Shown here in pieces: positions 6,582 through 14,259 of a stretch of 25,280 nucleotides of DNA (its first letter is position 1; the number at the start of each line of letters is the position of its first letter). The DNA comes from an uncultured Clostridia bacterium (GTDB lineage Bacteria > Bacillota > Clostridia > Lachnospirales > Lachnospiraceae). Position numbers and translations under genes: made by a program. Below the pieces are notes generated by a model that did not search any database, was not told the DNA's origin, and saw only the letters and a program-made list of their open reading frames with translations. The DNA lies in NCBI GenBank assembly GCA_946623485.1, contig CAMORF010000002.1:1-25280 (forward strand), written 5' to 3'.

Positions 6582-8660
6582 TCAGCTCTCCAGTTCTTTG
6601 GCGCGCGCAGCGATCTCCTTCTCCTGGACTTCCGCCGGAGCCTGCTCATAACGGGCAAACTCGTAAGCGAAATCGCCGCTTCCGCCGGTCATGGAGCGCA
6701 GTGTTGTGGAATAGCCATACAGCTCACTCTGCGGAACGTCTGCATCGATGATGGTATTCCCCTTGTGATCCGGGTTCATGCCAAGCACACGCCCGCGCCT
6801 CTTGTTCAGGTCACCCATGACATCACCGGTAAACTTATCCGGCACGGTGACATGCAGGGAAACGATGGGTTCCAGGAGAACCGGGCCTGCCTCCATGAAG
6901 CCCTTCTTGAAGGCCATGTTTGCCGCGGTCTTGAAAGCCTGCTCTGAGGAGTCAACCGGATGGTAGGATCCATCATACAGTATCGCCTTCACGCCGACCA
7001 CCGGATAGCCTGCCATCGGGCCTGCGCCGACCGAATCCGCAATTCCCTTCTCCACTGCCGGGAAGAAGTTCTTCGGAACCGCGCCGCCGACGACGATCTG
7101 CTCAAATACATATGGCGTATTCAAATCGCCTGAGGGCTCGAACTTCATCTTGACATGGCCGTACTGCCCGTGTCCGCCGGACTGCTTCTTATACTTGGAA
7201 TCTACATCGCTGTTCTTTCGGATGGTCTCACGGAACGCAACAGCTGGCTTGCTCAGTTCAGCTTCTACTTTATACTTGGACTGCAGCTTGCTGATGATGA
7301 TATCCAGATGCTGATCTCCCATTCCATACAGGAGCGTCTGATGGTTGCCGGAATCATTGACCGTCTTCATGGTCAGGTCTTCCTGCGCGATCTTTGCGAG
7401 GGCCTGTGCTACCTTGTCAAGATCCCCCTTATTCTTCGCCGCATACCGCTTGTAGGTGTATGGCGTGGAAACATCAAACTTCGGGAACAGAACCGGAGCA
7501 GCCTTCGTGGAGATCGTATCGCCGGTCGCCGCGTCAAGCTTCGCGATCGCGCCGATGTCGCCGGCACAAAGCTCCGGCACCTCCTGCGGCTTGTTTCCGC
7601 AGAAAACATACAGCTTGCCCGCGCGGAACTCATCCTGGGACTCTGTATCGTAGAGCATGTCTTCCGGCTTCAGGACACCGGAAGCAACCTTGACCATGGA
7701 GTACTTACCGATGAACGGATCCACGATGGTCTTCCAGATGAACGCGCTCTTCACGCCCTTCGGGTTATAATTGGCTTCATACGGCTTGTCTGCCTTCGTA
7801 TCCGTACCGGAGATGGTGCGCTCGGCCGGGCTCGGGAAATACCGGACCACATCGTCCAGCAGGATGTTGATTCCCTGCAGGTTCGTGGAAGAACCGATGG
7901 TGACCGGGCACATGTCACACTGGCAGACATTCTGCTTCAGGGCGCTGAAAACCTCATCATCCGTAAAGGGTTCGCCGCCAAAGTACTTGTCCATGAATTC
8001 TTCACTGGTCTCTGCAACCGTTTCAAGCATCGAATCCCGGCGCGCGGCGACATCATCCTTCATGTCCGCAGGCTCGTCGCATTCCTTCTTCTTCTCTTTA
8101 TCAACGTACTTAAAAGCCTTCTGGGAAACGACGTCAACATAGCCGACATACTTCTCATTCTCGCGGATCGGCAGGTACAGCGGCGCGATCTTTGACCCGT
8201 AAAGCGCGGTCAGCGCGTCCACGACCTTGACTGCGGAAGCGTTCTCCACATCCATGTTCGAAATATAGAAGATTCTCGGAAGCTGATACTTCTCGCAAAG
8301 ATCCCATGCCTTCTGGGTTCCGACTTCCACCCCGCTCTTGCCATTGATTACGATGATGGCAGCATCTGCAGCCGCAGCCGCCTCTTCTGCTTCCCCGACA
8401 AAGTCAAAGTAACCGGGAGCATCCAGGACGTTAATCTTGATATCACCGCGGATGACGGGCGCCACCGAGGTGCTGATCGAGAACTTTCTGTTCTGCTCCT
8501 CTTTATCATAATCACTGAGGGTATTCCCGTCGGCGACATTTCCCAGTCTGGTCGTAATGCCGGACAGATAAGCCATGGCCTCCAGAAGGCTGGTCTTACC
8601 CGCTCCGCCGTGGCCAAGCAGCACAACATTGCGGATCTTATCAGTGTTGTAAACTTTCAT
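6582..8660 (-). CDS. fusA: Elongation factor G family GTPase (divergent paralogue)
   Basis: This 692-residue translational GTPase has the full EF-G domain order. The G domain comes first (P-loop GHGGAGKT at 16-23, DAPG at 80-83), followed by domain II, domain III, domain IV (GGHGQYGHVKMKFEP and YHPVDSSEQAFK) and the C-terminal domain with GDVMGDLNKRRGRV. It is unlike canonical FusA: the N-terminus lacks the usual R-N-I-G-I start and switch I is altered (KFSIST instead of GITI). The G4 motif NKMD reads S134-N-M-D137. I therefore infer a clostridial EF-G paralogue rather than the housekeeping factor encoded in the str operon. Its task (translocation, recycling or stress) cannot be told from sequence. 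I chose the ATG at 8660, with GGAGG nine bases upstream. It has its own promoter and is divergent from tyrA. Confidence 0.9.
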   Translation of the reverse strand: MKVYNTDKIRNVVLLGHGGAGKTSLLEAMAYLSGITTRLGNVADGNTLSDYDKEEQNRKFSISTSVAPVIRGDIKINVLDAPGYFDFVGEAEEAAAAADAAIIVINGKSGVEVGTQKAWDLCEKYQLPRIFYISNMDVENASAVKVVDALTALYGSKIAPLYLPIRENEKYVGYVDVVSQKAFKYVDKEKKKECDEPADMKDDVAARRDSMLETVAETSEEFMDKYFGGEPFTDDEVFSALKQNVCQCDMCPVTIGSSTNLQGINILLDDVVRYFPSPAERTISGTDTKADKPYEANYNPKGVKSAFIWKTIVDPFIGKYSMVKVASGVLKPEDMLYDTESQDEFRAGKLYVFCGNKPQEVPELCAGDIGAIAKLDAATGDTISTKAAPVLFPKFDVSTPYTYKRYAAKNKGDLDKVAQALAKIAQEDLTMKTVNDSGNHQTLLYGMGDQHLDIIISKLQSKYKVEAELSKPAVAFRETIRKNSDVDSKYKKQSGGHGQYGHVKMKFEPSGDLNTPYVFEQIVVGGAVPKNFFPAVEKGIADSVGAGPMAGYPVVGVKAILYDGSYHPVDSSEQAFKTAANMAFKKGFMEAGPVLLEPIVSLHVTVPDKFTGDVMGDLNKRRGRVLGMNPDHKGNTIIDADVPQSELYGYSTTLRSMTGGSGDFAYEFARYEQAPAEVQEKEIAARAKELES

Positions 8661-8709
8661 GAGTATCATCCTCCATTCACGTAATTCGGGCAAATGCCCA
8701 TATGCGAAT

Positions 8710-8738
8710 ATTTTACATAAACTGAGGATTTAATGCAA
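8710..8738 (-). promoter_or_regulatory. Promoter for the EF-G-like gene
   Basis: On the minus strand TAAAAT (plus 8710-8715, five of six to consensus) lies 17 bases downstream of TTGCAT (plus 8733-8738), which matches the TTG core. The predicted start is near 8703, giving a leader of about 43 bases that ends in a strong GGAGG. No operator or hairpin is evident between them. Confidence 0.6.
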
Positions 8739-8767
8739 GGCTTTTGTGACTTTTCAACGTATCGCCC

Positions 8768-8796
8768 TTGCGGTTTCCGGATCCGTATGGCATACT
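8768..8796 (+). promoter_or_regulatory. Candidate promoter for tyrA-aroA
   Basis: TTGCGG (8768-8773) and CATACT (8791-8796) are separated by 17 bases, about 80 bases upstream of tyrA. Both hexamers are only moderate matches. The start could lie elsewhere in this divergent 217-base spacer. I see no T-box stem and no tryptophan- or tyrosine-codon leader peptide. Confidence 0.3.
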
Positions 8797-8877
8797 TTAT
8801 GACGAATTGCACTTCAACGAATGAAACGGCAAAAGTACTTTTCAGCGCTTCTTTTTCTGAAACAGTCAGGAGGAATT

Positions 8878-9972
8878 ATGACATACGGATTGATCGGACT
8901 TGGCCTGATCGGCGGGTCTTTGGCGATAAATTTGAGGAAAAATGAACCTGATTGCTTTCTCATGGCAGTCAGCCATTCTCCGGAAACCTGCCGGAAGGCC
9001 TATGAGAAGGGAATCATCGACTTCATCTGCGACGGACCGGAGGATCCGCGTTTTTCCCAATGCAACATGATCTTCCTCTGCGCGCCGGCGGAAGAGAACA
9101 TTTCCGTTCTGCCAAAACTGCGCCAGGTGCTGAGTGCCACATGCCTGTTAACGGATGTGGGATCCGTGAAATCCCCGATCCATGAGGCGGTCTCAAACCT
9201 CGGCCTGTCCGCGCAGTTTATCGGCGGGCATCCGATGGCCGGCTCCGAGAAGTCCGGCCTTGAGAACGCGACAGACCATTTATTTGAAAACGCATATTAT
9301 GTGCTTACGCCCACACGGGAGGTATCTCCTGACCGTGTCGAACAGCTGCGTACATTTATCCTGTCCCTGAAGGCAATCCCACTGATCCTGGATCCCGCGG
9401 AGCATGATTTTATCACTGCGGCAATCAGCCATCTGCCGCATGTCGTCGCAGCCTCCCTGGTGAATACGGTGCATGAGCTTGACTCTGAGCAGGAACATAT
9501 GAAGACCATCGCTGCCGGCGGTTTCCGGGATATCACCAGGATCGCCTCCTGCTCTCCCCCGATGTGGGAATCGATCTGCGTCGAAAACAGCAGCAACATC
9601 TCCCGTGTCATGGATACGTTCCTGGATCAGATGATTGCGGCGCGCGACCATATGTGCAGCGGCGACGGCGGCTATATCTACCACATGTTTGAGAGAAGCC
9701 GTGACTATCGGAATTCCTTCAGCTTTGCCTCAAACGGGCCGGTCAAGAGTACCTTCCGGATCTACTGCGATGTTATCGATGAAAGCGGCGCCATCGCAAC
9801 GGTCGCGACGATCCTTGCGGTGCATTCCATCTCGCTCAAAAACATCTCCATTGTTCACAACCGCGCCTATGAGCAGGGGGCGCTGTCCATAGAATTCTAT
9901 GACAGGAAGGCGATGAAAAAAGCGGTCAGTCTCCTAAGGCACCACCGCTACACCATATGGGAGAATGAATGA
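8878..9972 (+). CDS. tyrA: Prephenate dehydrogenase with C-terminal ACT domain
   Basis: This 364-residue enzyme oxidatively decarboxylates prephenate to 4-hydroxyphenylpyruvate with NAD(P)+, the committed step to tyrosine. An N-terminal Rossmann fold carries GLGLIGG at residues 7-13. The motif GGHPMAGSE and the conserved histidine segment ISHLPH follow. The last about 75 residues (from STFRIYCDVIDESG) look like an ACT domain, which usually gives feedback inhibition by tyrosine. I chose the ATG at 8878 because AGGAGG lies four bases upstream and the Rossmann strand begins at once; the longer frame from 8821 adds an unrelated N-terminus. It is followed by aroA, 118 bases downstream, with a duplicated hairpin unit between them. 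Confidence 0.94.
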   Translation: MTYGLIGLGLIGGSLAINLRKNEPDCFLMAVSHSPETCRKAYEKGIIDFICDGPEDPRFSQCNMIFLCAPAEENISVLPKLRQVLSATCLLTDVGSVKSPIHEAVSNLGLSAQFIGGHPMAGSEKSGLENATDHLFENAYYVLTPTREVSPDRVEQLRTFILSLKAIPLILDPAEHDFITAAISHLPHVVAASLVNTVHELDSEQEHMKTIAAGGFRDITRIASCSPPMWESICVENSSNISRVMDTFLDQMIAARDHMCSGDGGYIYHMFERSRDYRNSFSFASNGPVKSTFRIYCDVIDESGAIATVATILAVHSISLKNISIVHNRAYEQGALSIEFYDRKAMKKAVSLLRHHRYTIWENE

Positions 9973-9974
9973 AG

Positions 9975-10067
9975 AGGATTCGGCATGAGGTGTCACCGGC
10001 TTTTGCCGGTGACGGAGTCCTGGTGCCAGGATTCGGCATGAGGTGTCACCGGCTTTTGCCGGTGACG
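9975..10067 (+). repeat. Two tandem copies of a 40-bp hairpin unit between tyrA and aroA
   Basis: Identical 40-base units lie at 9975-10014 and 10028-10067 (period 53). Each contains a perfect nine-base-pair hairpin with arms GTCACCGGC and GCCGGTGAC and a TTTT loop (9992-10013 and 10045-10066). Neither is followed by a U-run on either strand, so they are not ordinary terminators. The second ends 23 bases before the aroA start and may influence mRNA stability or translation. They look like copies of a small dispersed palindromic element. Confidence 0.9.
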
Positions 10068-10090
10068 AAAAAATACGAGGGGAAAAAACG

Positions 10091-11395
10091 ATGAAACAGA
10101 CAATCCATCCTGTCAAAAGATTAAACGGCACGGTCTGCGTCCCGGGGGACAAGTCCATTTCCCACCGCGCAGTGATGTTCGGCGCCATTGCAAGCGGGGA
10201 TACACGGATCTCGCATTTTCTAAGAAGCGCGGACTGCCTTTCGACGGTCTCCTGCTTCCGGAAGCTTGGAATTGAATTAGAGGAGGATCCTGCCGGGGAA
10301 ACCATCATCGTCCACGGCCGTGGCCTGAGGGGGCTCCGGGAGGCGTCGGAGGTGTTATATACCGGAAACTCCGCAACAACCACAAGGCTGATCTCCGGCA
10401 TTCTTGCCGGGCAGGGATTTGCATCCACCCTGGATGGGGATGCTTCGATCCGGAAGCGGCCAATGAAGCGGATCATGACGCCGCTCAGCTTAATGGGAGC
10501 CGACATCCGCTCTTTGCACGAGAATGGCTGTGTCCCGCTCCGGATTGCTCCTGCGGTCCTCCATGCAATCGATTATCTCTCTCCGACAGCCAGCGCCCAG
10601 GTAAAGTCCTGCGTGCTTCTGGCGGGGCTCTACGCGGAAGGAACGACTACCGTCACAGAGCCATTTCTTTCCCGCAACCATACAGAGCTGATGCTATCCG
10701 GGCTTGGCGCCCGGGTTTCTTCCAGGAAAACCGAAAACGGATATGAGGCGTCGATTGCCCCGGAGCCGGAGCTTCACGGGTTTGACATCACAATTCCCGG
10801 CGATATCTCTTCGGCAGCCTATTTTCTCGCGGCAGCCCTGATCGTTCCCGGCAGTGAGGTTCTGATCAAAAATGTCGGGATCAATCCGACCAGGACCGGA
10901 ATCCTTCAGGCTGCCCAAAGGATGGGAGGCGATATCCGCATCCTGAACCAGAAGATCCAAGGGGGAGAGATGGCCGCGGATCTCCTGGTGCGCTCCTCCG
11001 CTCTTACCGGAATCGAGGTCGGGGCTGAGATGATCCCGACCCTGATTGATGAGCTCCCTGTCCTTGCTGTGCTTGCGGCATATGCAAGCGGAACCACCGT
11101 GATCCGTCATGCTGCCGAGCTTCGGGTGAAGGAATCAGACCGGATCGAAACAACAACGAACATGCTGCGTGCCATGGGGGCGCATATAACGCCTACGCCG
11201 GACGGGATGGTCATCGAAGGAGGCGCGCCGCTTCACGGAGCCGTCACCGACAGCTGCCTGGATCACCGGATTGCCATGAGCGCCGCAGTCTGTGCTTTGG
11301 CGGCAGAAGGACCCACAACCATAAGAGACGCAGAATGCATCGATATCTCTTACCCATCCTTTTATTCAGACCTGAGTTCATTGACGGAAGGGTGA
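10091..11395 (+). CDS. aroA: 3-phosphoshikimate 1-carboxyvinyltransferase (EPSP synthase)
   Basis: This 434-residue enzyme transfers the enolpyruvyl group of PEP to shikimate-3-phosphate, the sixth step of the shikimate pathway. Visible hallmarks are GDKSISHRAVMFGA (from residue 19), GNSATTTRL (92-100), the segment PGDISSAAYFLAA and LRVKESDRIETT in the C-terminal half. The motif that reads GNAGTAMRP in E. coli-type enzymes is GNSATTTRL here, with Ala95 in place of the glycine and Leu100 in place of the proline. The ATG at 10091 follows GAGGGG; a longer frame starting at 10043 arises from the upstream repeat unit. The gene ends inside a palindrome and then a strong terminator. Pairing with tyrA suggests coordinated aromatic amino acid synthesis. 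Confidence 0.96.
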   Translation: MKQTIHPVKRLNGTVCVPGDKSISHRAVMFGAIASGDTRISHFLRSADCLSTVSCFRKLGIELEEDPAGETIIVHGRGLRGLREASEVLYTGNSATTTRLISGILAGQGFASTLDGDASIRKRPMKRIMTPLSLMGADIRSLHENGCVPLRIAPAVLHAIDYLSPTASAQVKSCVLLAGLYAEGTTTVTEPFLSRNHTELMLSGLGARVSSRKTENGYEASIAPEPELHGFDITIPGDISSAAYFLAAALIVPGSEVLIKNVGINPTRTGILQAAQRMGGDIRILNQKIQGGEMAADLLVRSSALTGIEVGAEMIPTLIDELPVLAVLAAYASGTTVIRHAAELRVKESDRIETTTNMLRAMGAHITPTPDGMVIEGGAPLHGAVTDSCLDHRIAMSAAVCALAAEGPTTIRDAECIDISYPSFYSDLSSLTEG

Positions 11396-11450
11396 AACAG
11401 GGGGAGTGGAACAGGGGACGGTTCCACCACCTGTTCCACCCCGTTTCACC
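11391..11450. repeat. REP-like imperfect palindrome covering the aroA stop codon
   Basis: The outer arms GGTGAAAC (11391-11398) and GTTTCACC (11443-11450) are perfectly complementary, and so are the inner arms GTGGAACAGG (11406-11415) and CCTGTTCCAC (11430-11439). The left GTGGAAC can alternatively pair with a nearer GTTCCAC at 11421-11427. The centre contains GGGGACGGTTCC, a motif I recall as frequent in dispersed palindromes of Firmicutes. It includes the aroA TGA (11393-11395) and lies only ten bases from the terminator. Confidence 0.75.
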
Positions 11451-11508
11451 GCAAAGAAAAACAGGGCGCCGACGATGAATCGTTCCGGCGGTGCCCTGTC
11501 GTTTTTTT
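11451..11508. terminator. Bidirectional terminator between aroA (+) and pnp (-)
   Basis: The strong stem has ACAGGGC at 11461-11467 pairing with GCCCTGT at 11493-11499 and extends inward by GCCG/CGGT-type pairs including one G-U. On the plus strand it is followed by CG and seven T (11502-11508), terminating aroA. On the minus strand it is followed by TTTTCTTTG, terminating pnp. It is the only obvious terminator in this convergent gap. Confidence 0.92.
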
Positions 11509-11533
11509 ATAAATATACCGTTAACAGATCAGT

Positions 11534-13645
11534 TTACGCGGACTGGTAAGGTCCCTGCTTGACATCCTTCATGGAGAAGGAGAGTCTGCCCATCTTATCC
11601 TTGCCCAGGCATACCACGGTGACGCGGTCTCCGAGGGTCAGGACATCTTCGACCCGGTTGATTCTGTGCTTCGCGATCTTGGAGATATGAACCATCCCTT
11701 CCTTGCCGGGCGCGAATTCGATGAACGCGCCGAACTCTTTGATCGAGACAACCGTACCGGAGAGGATCTGGCCTTCTTCAAATTCTGTCGTGATAATGCG
11801 GATCATATCGATCGCCGCATGGATCGCATCCATATCGGTTCCGCATACATTGACGCTTCCGTCCTCATCAATGTCAATCTTCGCGCCGGTACGGGCAACG
11901 ATCTCATTGATGGTTTTCCCTCTCTGTCCGACCACGTCGCCGATCTTTGCAGGATCAATCTGGATCTGCACGATCTTCGGCGCATACGGTGAGAGCTCCT
12001 TGCGCGGCTCGGCAATACAGGGAAGCATCACTTCATTCAGGATGTACTCCCTGGCCTGTCTCGTGCGGGCAATTGCCTCTTCCACGATGGGGCGTGTCAG
12101 GCCATGAATCTTGATATCCATCTGGATGGCGGTGATACCGTCATGAGTCCCGGCAACCTTAAAGTCCATATCGCCGAAGAAGTCTTCCAGCCCCTGAATG
12201 TCGGTCAGAACCAGGTAATCATCATCGGTCTCTCCAGTGACCAATCCGCAGGAAATGCCTGCGACCGGCTTTTTGATCGGAACGCCTGCAGCCATCAGGG
12301 ACATCGTTGAAGCGCAGATGGAAGCCTGCGAGGTAGAACCGTTGGATTCAAATGTCTCAGATACCAGCCGGATCGCGTACGGGAATTCCTCCTTGGACGG
12401 GATCATCGGGCGCAGCGCTCTCTCCGCAAGCGCGCCATGGCCGATCTCACGGCGTCCCGGTCCTCTTGACGGCTTGGTTTCCCCGACGGAATAAGACGGG
12501 AAATTATACTGATGGATGTAACGCTTTTCCGTAATATTGTCATCCAGGCCTTCCACGCGCTGTACTTCAGAAAGCGGCGCGAGGGTCGTCACCGTGCAGA
12601 TCTGAGTCTGCCCGCGGGTAAACATGGCGCTTCCATGAACTCTCGGGATCAGGTCAATCTCTGCCGCCAGCGGACGGATCTCGTCAATCCTTCTGCCGTC
12701 CGGCCGCTTGTGGTCCTTGAGGATCATTTTACGGACTGTCTTCTTCTCATACTGGTACATCGCGTCCGGAAGGATGGCAAGCCAGTCTTCCTTCTGCGCC
12801 CACGCTTCCTCCACGCGGGCGGTCAGGACACGGATGTTCTCTTCTCTTTCCTGCTTGACGTCGGTGAAGACGGCCTTCTCCATCTCTTCAGCCGGAACCA
12901 GCTCCTTCAGCGCTTCGAATACCTCTTCCGGTACCGCGGCTGACTCGTAGCTGTGCTTCGGCTTTCCGACCTCAGCCACAATCCGGTTGATGAAATCAAT
13001 GATGGTCAGATTGATCTCATGGCATTTGTAGATCGCCTCGATCATCTTCTCTTCCTTGATCTCATTCGCGCCGGCTTCGATCATGATTACCTTGGTGGAG
13101 GTGGACGCAACGGTCAGCTGAAGATCCCCCTCATCCCACTGTGCCTGGGAAGGATTCACAATAAACGCACCATCGACAAGCCCCATCTGCGTCATTGCGC
13201 ACGGCCCGTCAAAGGGGATATCGGAAATGCAGGTGGCGATCGCGGAGCCAAGCATCGCGACAAGCTCCGGGCGGCATTCCGGATCAACGCTCATGACCAG
13301 GTTGTTCAGTGTCACGTCATTCCGGTAATCCTTCGGGAACAGAGGACGCATCGGGCGGTCAATGACTCTGCATGTCAAAACCGCGTTCTCGCTTGCCTTT
13401 CCTTCTCTTTTATTGAAGCCGCCTGGCATCTTGCCGACGGCGTAGTATTTCTCTTCAAAGTCTACTGACAGCGGAAAAAAGTCAATCCCGTCCCGCGGCT
13501 TCTCGGAAGCGGTTGCCGTGCTGAGGACTGTAGTATCACCATAATGCATAAAAGCCGCGCCGTTTGCCTGTGCCGCGACTCTTCCGACGTCGACGCTCAG
13601 CGTGCGGCCGCCGATTTCCATGGAAAATGTCTTTCCTTTCTGCAT
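11534..13645 (-). CDS. pnp: Polyribonucleotide nucleotidyltransferase (PNPase)
   Basis: This 703-residue phosphorolytic 3'-to-5' exoribonuclease is a core enzyme of mRNA decay. Domain order is typical: a first RNase PH-like domain (about 1-140, starting MEIGGRTLSVDVG), a helical linker, and a second RNase PH-like domain with RVEGLDDNITEKRYIHQYNFP-type segments and GRREIGHGALAERAL. A KH domain follows (about 550-610, IGDVVGQRGKTINEI), then a C-terminal S1 domain (about 620-690, GTVVSIKEFGAFIEF). I kept the ATG at 13645; AAGGAG is about 14 bases upstream, longer than usual. The internal ATG at 13621 is a possible alternative, with AAAGGAAAG closer to it. It lies 200 bases after rpsO with a terminator and a long hairpin between, and ends at a bidirectional terminator. 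Confidence 0.96.
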   Translation of the reverse strand: MQKGKTFSMEIGGRTLSVDVGRVAAQANGAAFMHYGDTTVLSTATASEKPRDGIDFFPLSVDFEEKYYAVGKMPGGFNKREGKASENAVLTCRVIDRPMRPLFPKDYRNDVTLNNLVMSVDPECRPELVAMLGSAIATCISDIPFDGPCAMTQMGLVDGAFIVNPSQAQWDEGDLQLTVASTSTKVIMIEAGANEIKEEKMIEAIYKCHEINLTIIDFINRIVAEVGKPKHSYESAAVPEEVFEALKELVPAEEMEKAVFTDVKQEREENIRVLTARVEEAWAQKEDWLAILPDAMYQYEKKTVRKMILKDHKRPDGRRIDEIRPLAAEIDLIPRVHGSAMFTRGQTQICTVTTLAPLSEVQRVEGLDDNITEKRYIHQYNFPSYSVGETKPSRGPGRREIGHGALAERALRPMIPSKEEFPYAIRLVSETFESNGSTSQASICASTMSLMAAGVPIKKPVAGISCGLVTGETDDDYLVLTDIQGLEDFFGDMDFKVAGTHDGITAIQMDIKIHGLTRPIVEEAIARTRQAREYILNEVMLPCIAEPRKELSPYAPKIVQIQIDPAKIGDVVGQRGKTINEIVARTGAKIDIDEDGSVNVCGTDMDAIHAAIDMIRIITTEFEEGQILSGTVVSIKEFGAFIEFAPGKEGMVHISKIAKHRINRVEDVLTLGDRVTVVCLGKDKMGRLSFSMKDVKQGPYQSA

Positions 13646-13729
13646 ACTCTTTTTCTATACTCCTTTCGATGAATGGAATGTTTCAATGAATGGAATGCTT
13701 TTCTTCACGACACAGCCCATCCTCGAATC

Positions 13730-13770
13730 AACTGTAAAACCGGCCTGGCGTGCAGGCCACCTTTACAGTT
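13730..13770 (-). promoter_or_regulatory. Long hairpin in the pnp leader
   Basis: AACTGTAAA (13730-13738) pairs perfectly with TTTACAGTT (13762-13770). After a small internal loop, GGCCTG (13742-13747) pairs with CAGGCC (13753-13758). On the minus strand it lies between the rpsO terminator and the pnp ribosome binding site, without a following U-run. In E. coli a pnp leader hairpin is cut by RNase III and underlies PNPase autoregulation; a similar role here is inference. Confidence 0.6.
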
Positions 13771-13800
13771 GCCTCGACAGATGCGCTGAGCCATCATGCC

Positions 13801-13832
13801 AAAAAACACCCGGCCCAGCAGCGGACCGGGTG
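13801..13832 (-). terminator. Rho-independent terminator after rpsO
   Basis: CACCCGG (13807-13813) and CCGGGTG (13826-13832) form a seven-base-pair GC-rich stem. In the minus-strand transcript it is followed by six U (13806-13801). It lies 14 bases after the rpsO stop codon, so pnp probably relies on readthrough or on a promoter that I could not identify in the following 150 bases. Confidence 0.85.
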
Positions 13833-13845
13833 CTTCAACGCGGAA

Positions 13846-14112
13846 TTATTTACGAAGGCCAAGCCTTGCGATCAGGGTACGGTATCCCTCGATATCTGTC
13901 TTCTTCAGATACTCCAGAAGTCCCCTTCTCTTACCAACCATCTTCAGAAGCCCTCTCCTGGAATGATGGTCCTTCGGGTTTGCCTTCAGATGCTCAGTGA
14001 GCTCTTTGATCCGCTCGGTCAGGACAGCGACCTGAACCTCGGGCGATCCGGTATCCCCGGGCTGTCTTCCGTACTCTTCAATAATTGCCGTTTTCTTCTC
14101 TTTTGTAATCAT
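13846..14112 (-). CDS. rpsO: 30S ribosomal protein S15
   Basis: This 88-residue ribosomal protein has the exact family length. It binds the 16S rRNA central domain early in small-subunit assembly. The sequence shows the family's conserved stretches: [32 protein letters not shown] and the C-terminal segment [15 protein letters not shown]. The ATG has AGGAGGAG upstream. It has its own consensus promoter overlapping the end of ribF, a structured leader of about 110 bases, and a terminator 14 bases after the stop, so it can be an independent unit within the larger cluster. It precedes pnp as in many bacteria. Confidence 0.98.
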   Translation of the reverse strand: MITKEKKTAIIEEYGRQPGDTGSPEVQVAVLTERIKELTEHLKANPKDHHSRRGLLKMVGKRRGLLEYLKKTDIEGYRTLIARLGLRK

Positions 14113-14224
14113 CTTCAGTCTCCTCCTGTTTTTTAGAATCGCCTTTCACGAAGAAGGGGTCGGAGTGATCCATCTCCTGAGTGAAGGCTTACAACGTCTG
14201 CACCACACAGACATCAAACCATAC
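14113..14224 (-). promoter_or_regulatory. Structured rpsO leader, candidate S15 autoregulatory element
   Basis: The predicted leader contains three nested or adjacent helices: GTCTG/CAGAC (plus 14196-14200 and 14208-14212), GCCTTCAC with GTGAAAGGC (plus 14181-14188 and 14141-14149, one bulge), and inside the latter GGAG/CTCC (plus 14174-14177 and 14162-14165). The CTCC strand could instead pair with the AGGAGGAG Shine-Dalgarno (plus 14120-14127). S15 represses its own mRNA in several bacterial groups through unrelated leader folds, so such a role fits. It has not been shown for this sequence. Confidence 0.5.
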
Positions 14225-14230
14225 TTTGGA

Positions 14231-14259
14231 ACTATAACATTATCCCGGAAACCAGTCAA
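14231..14259 (-). promoter_or_regulatory. Strong sigma-70-type promoter for rpsO
   Basis: On the minus strand TTGACT (plus 14254-14259) and TATAGT (plus 14231-14236) are separated by exactly 17 bases; each matches consensus at five of six positions. The -35 box overlaps the ribF stop codon. The predicted start near 14224 gives a leader of about 110 bases before rpsO. Confidence 0.8.

Noticed and set aside
7155..8195. 346-codon plus-strand open frame opposite the EF-G-like gene
   Set aside because: Antisense shadow of a conserved GTPase; no motif and no Shine-Dalgarno. Length alone is not evidence here.
8661..8877. T-box or aromatic amino acid attenuator upstream of tyrA
   Set aside because: I found no T-box sequence, no terminator/antiterminator pair and no leader peptide rich in Tyr, Phe or Trp codons.
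9992..10066. Hairpins between tyrA and aroA considered as terminators
   Set aside because: Neither is followed by a T-run on either strand, and the two genes run in the same direction, so an operon with readthrough is more likely.
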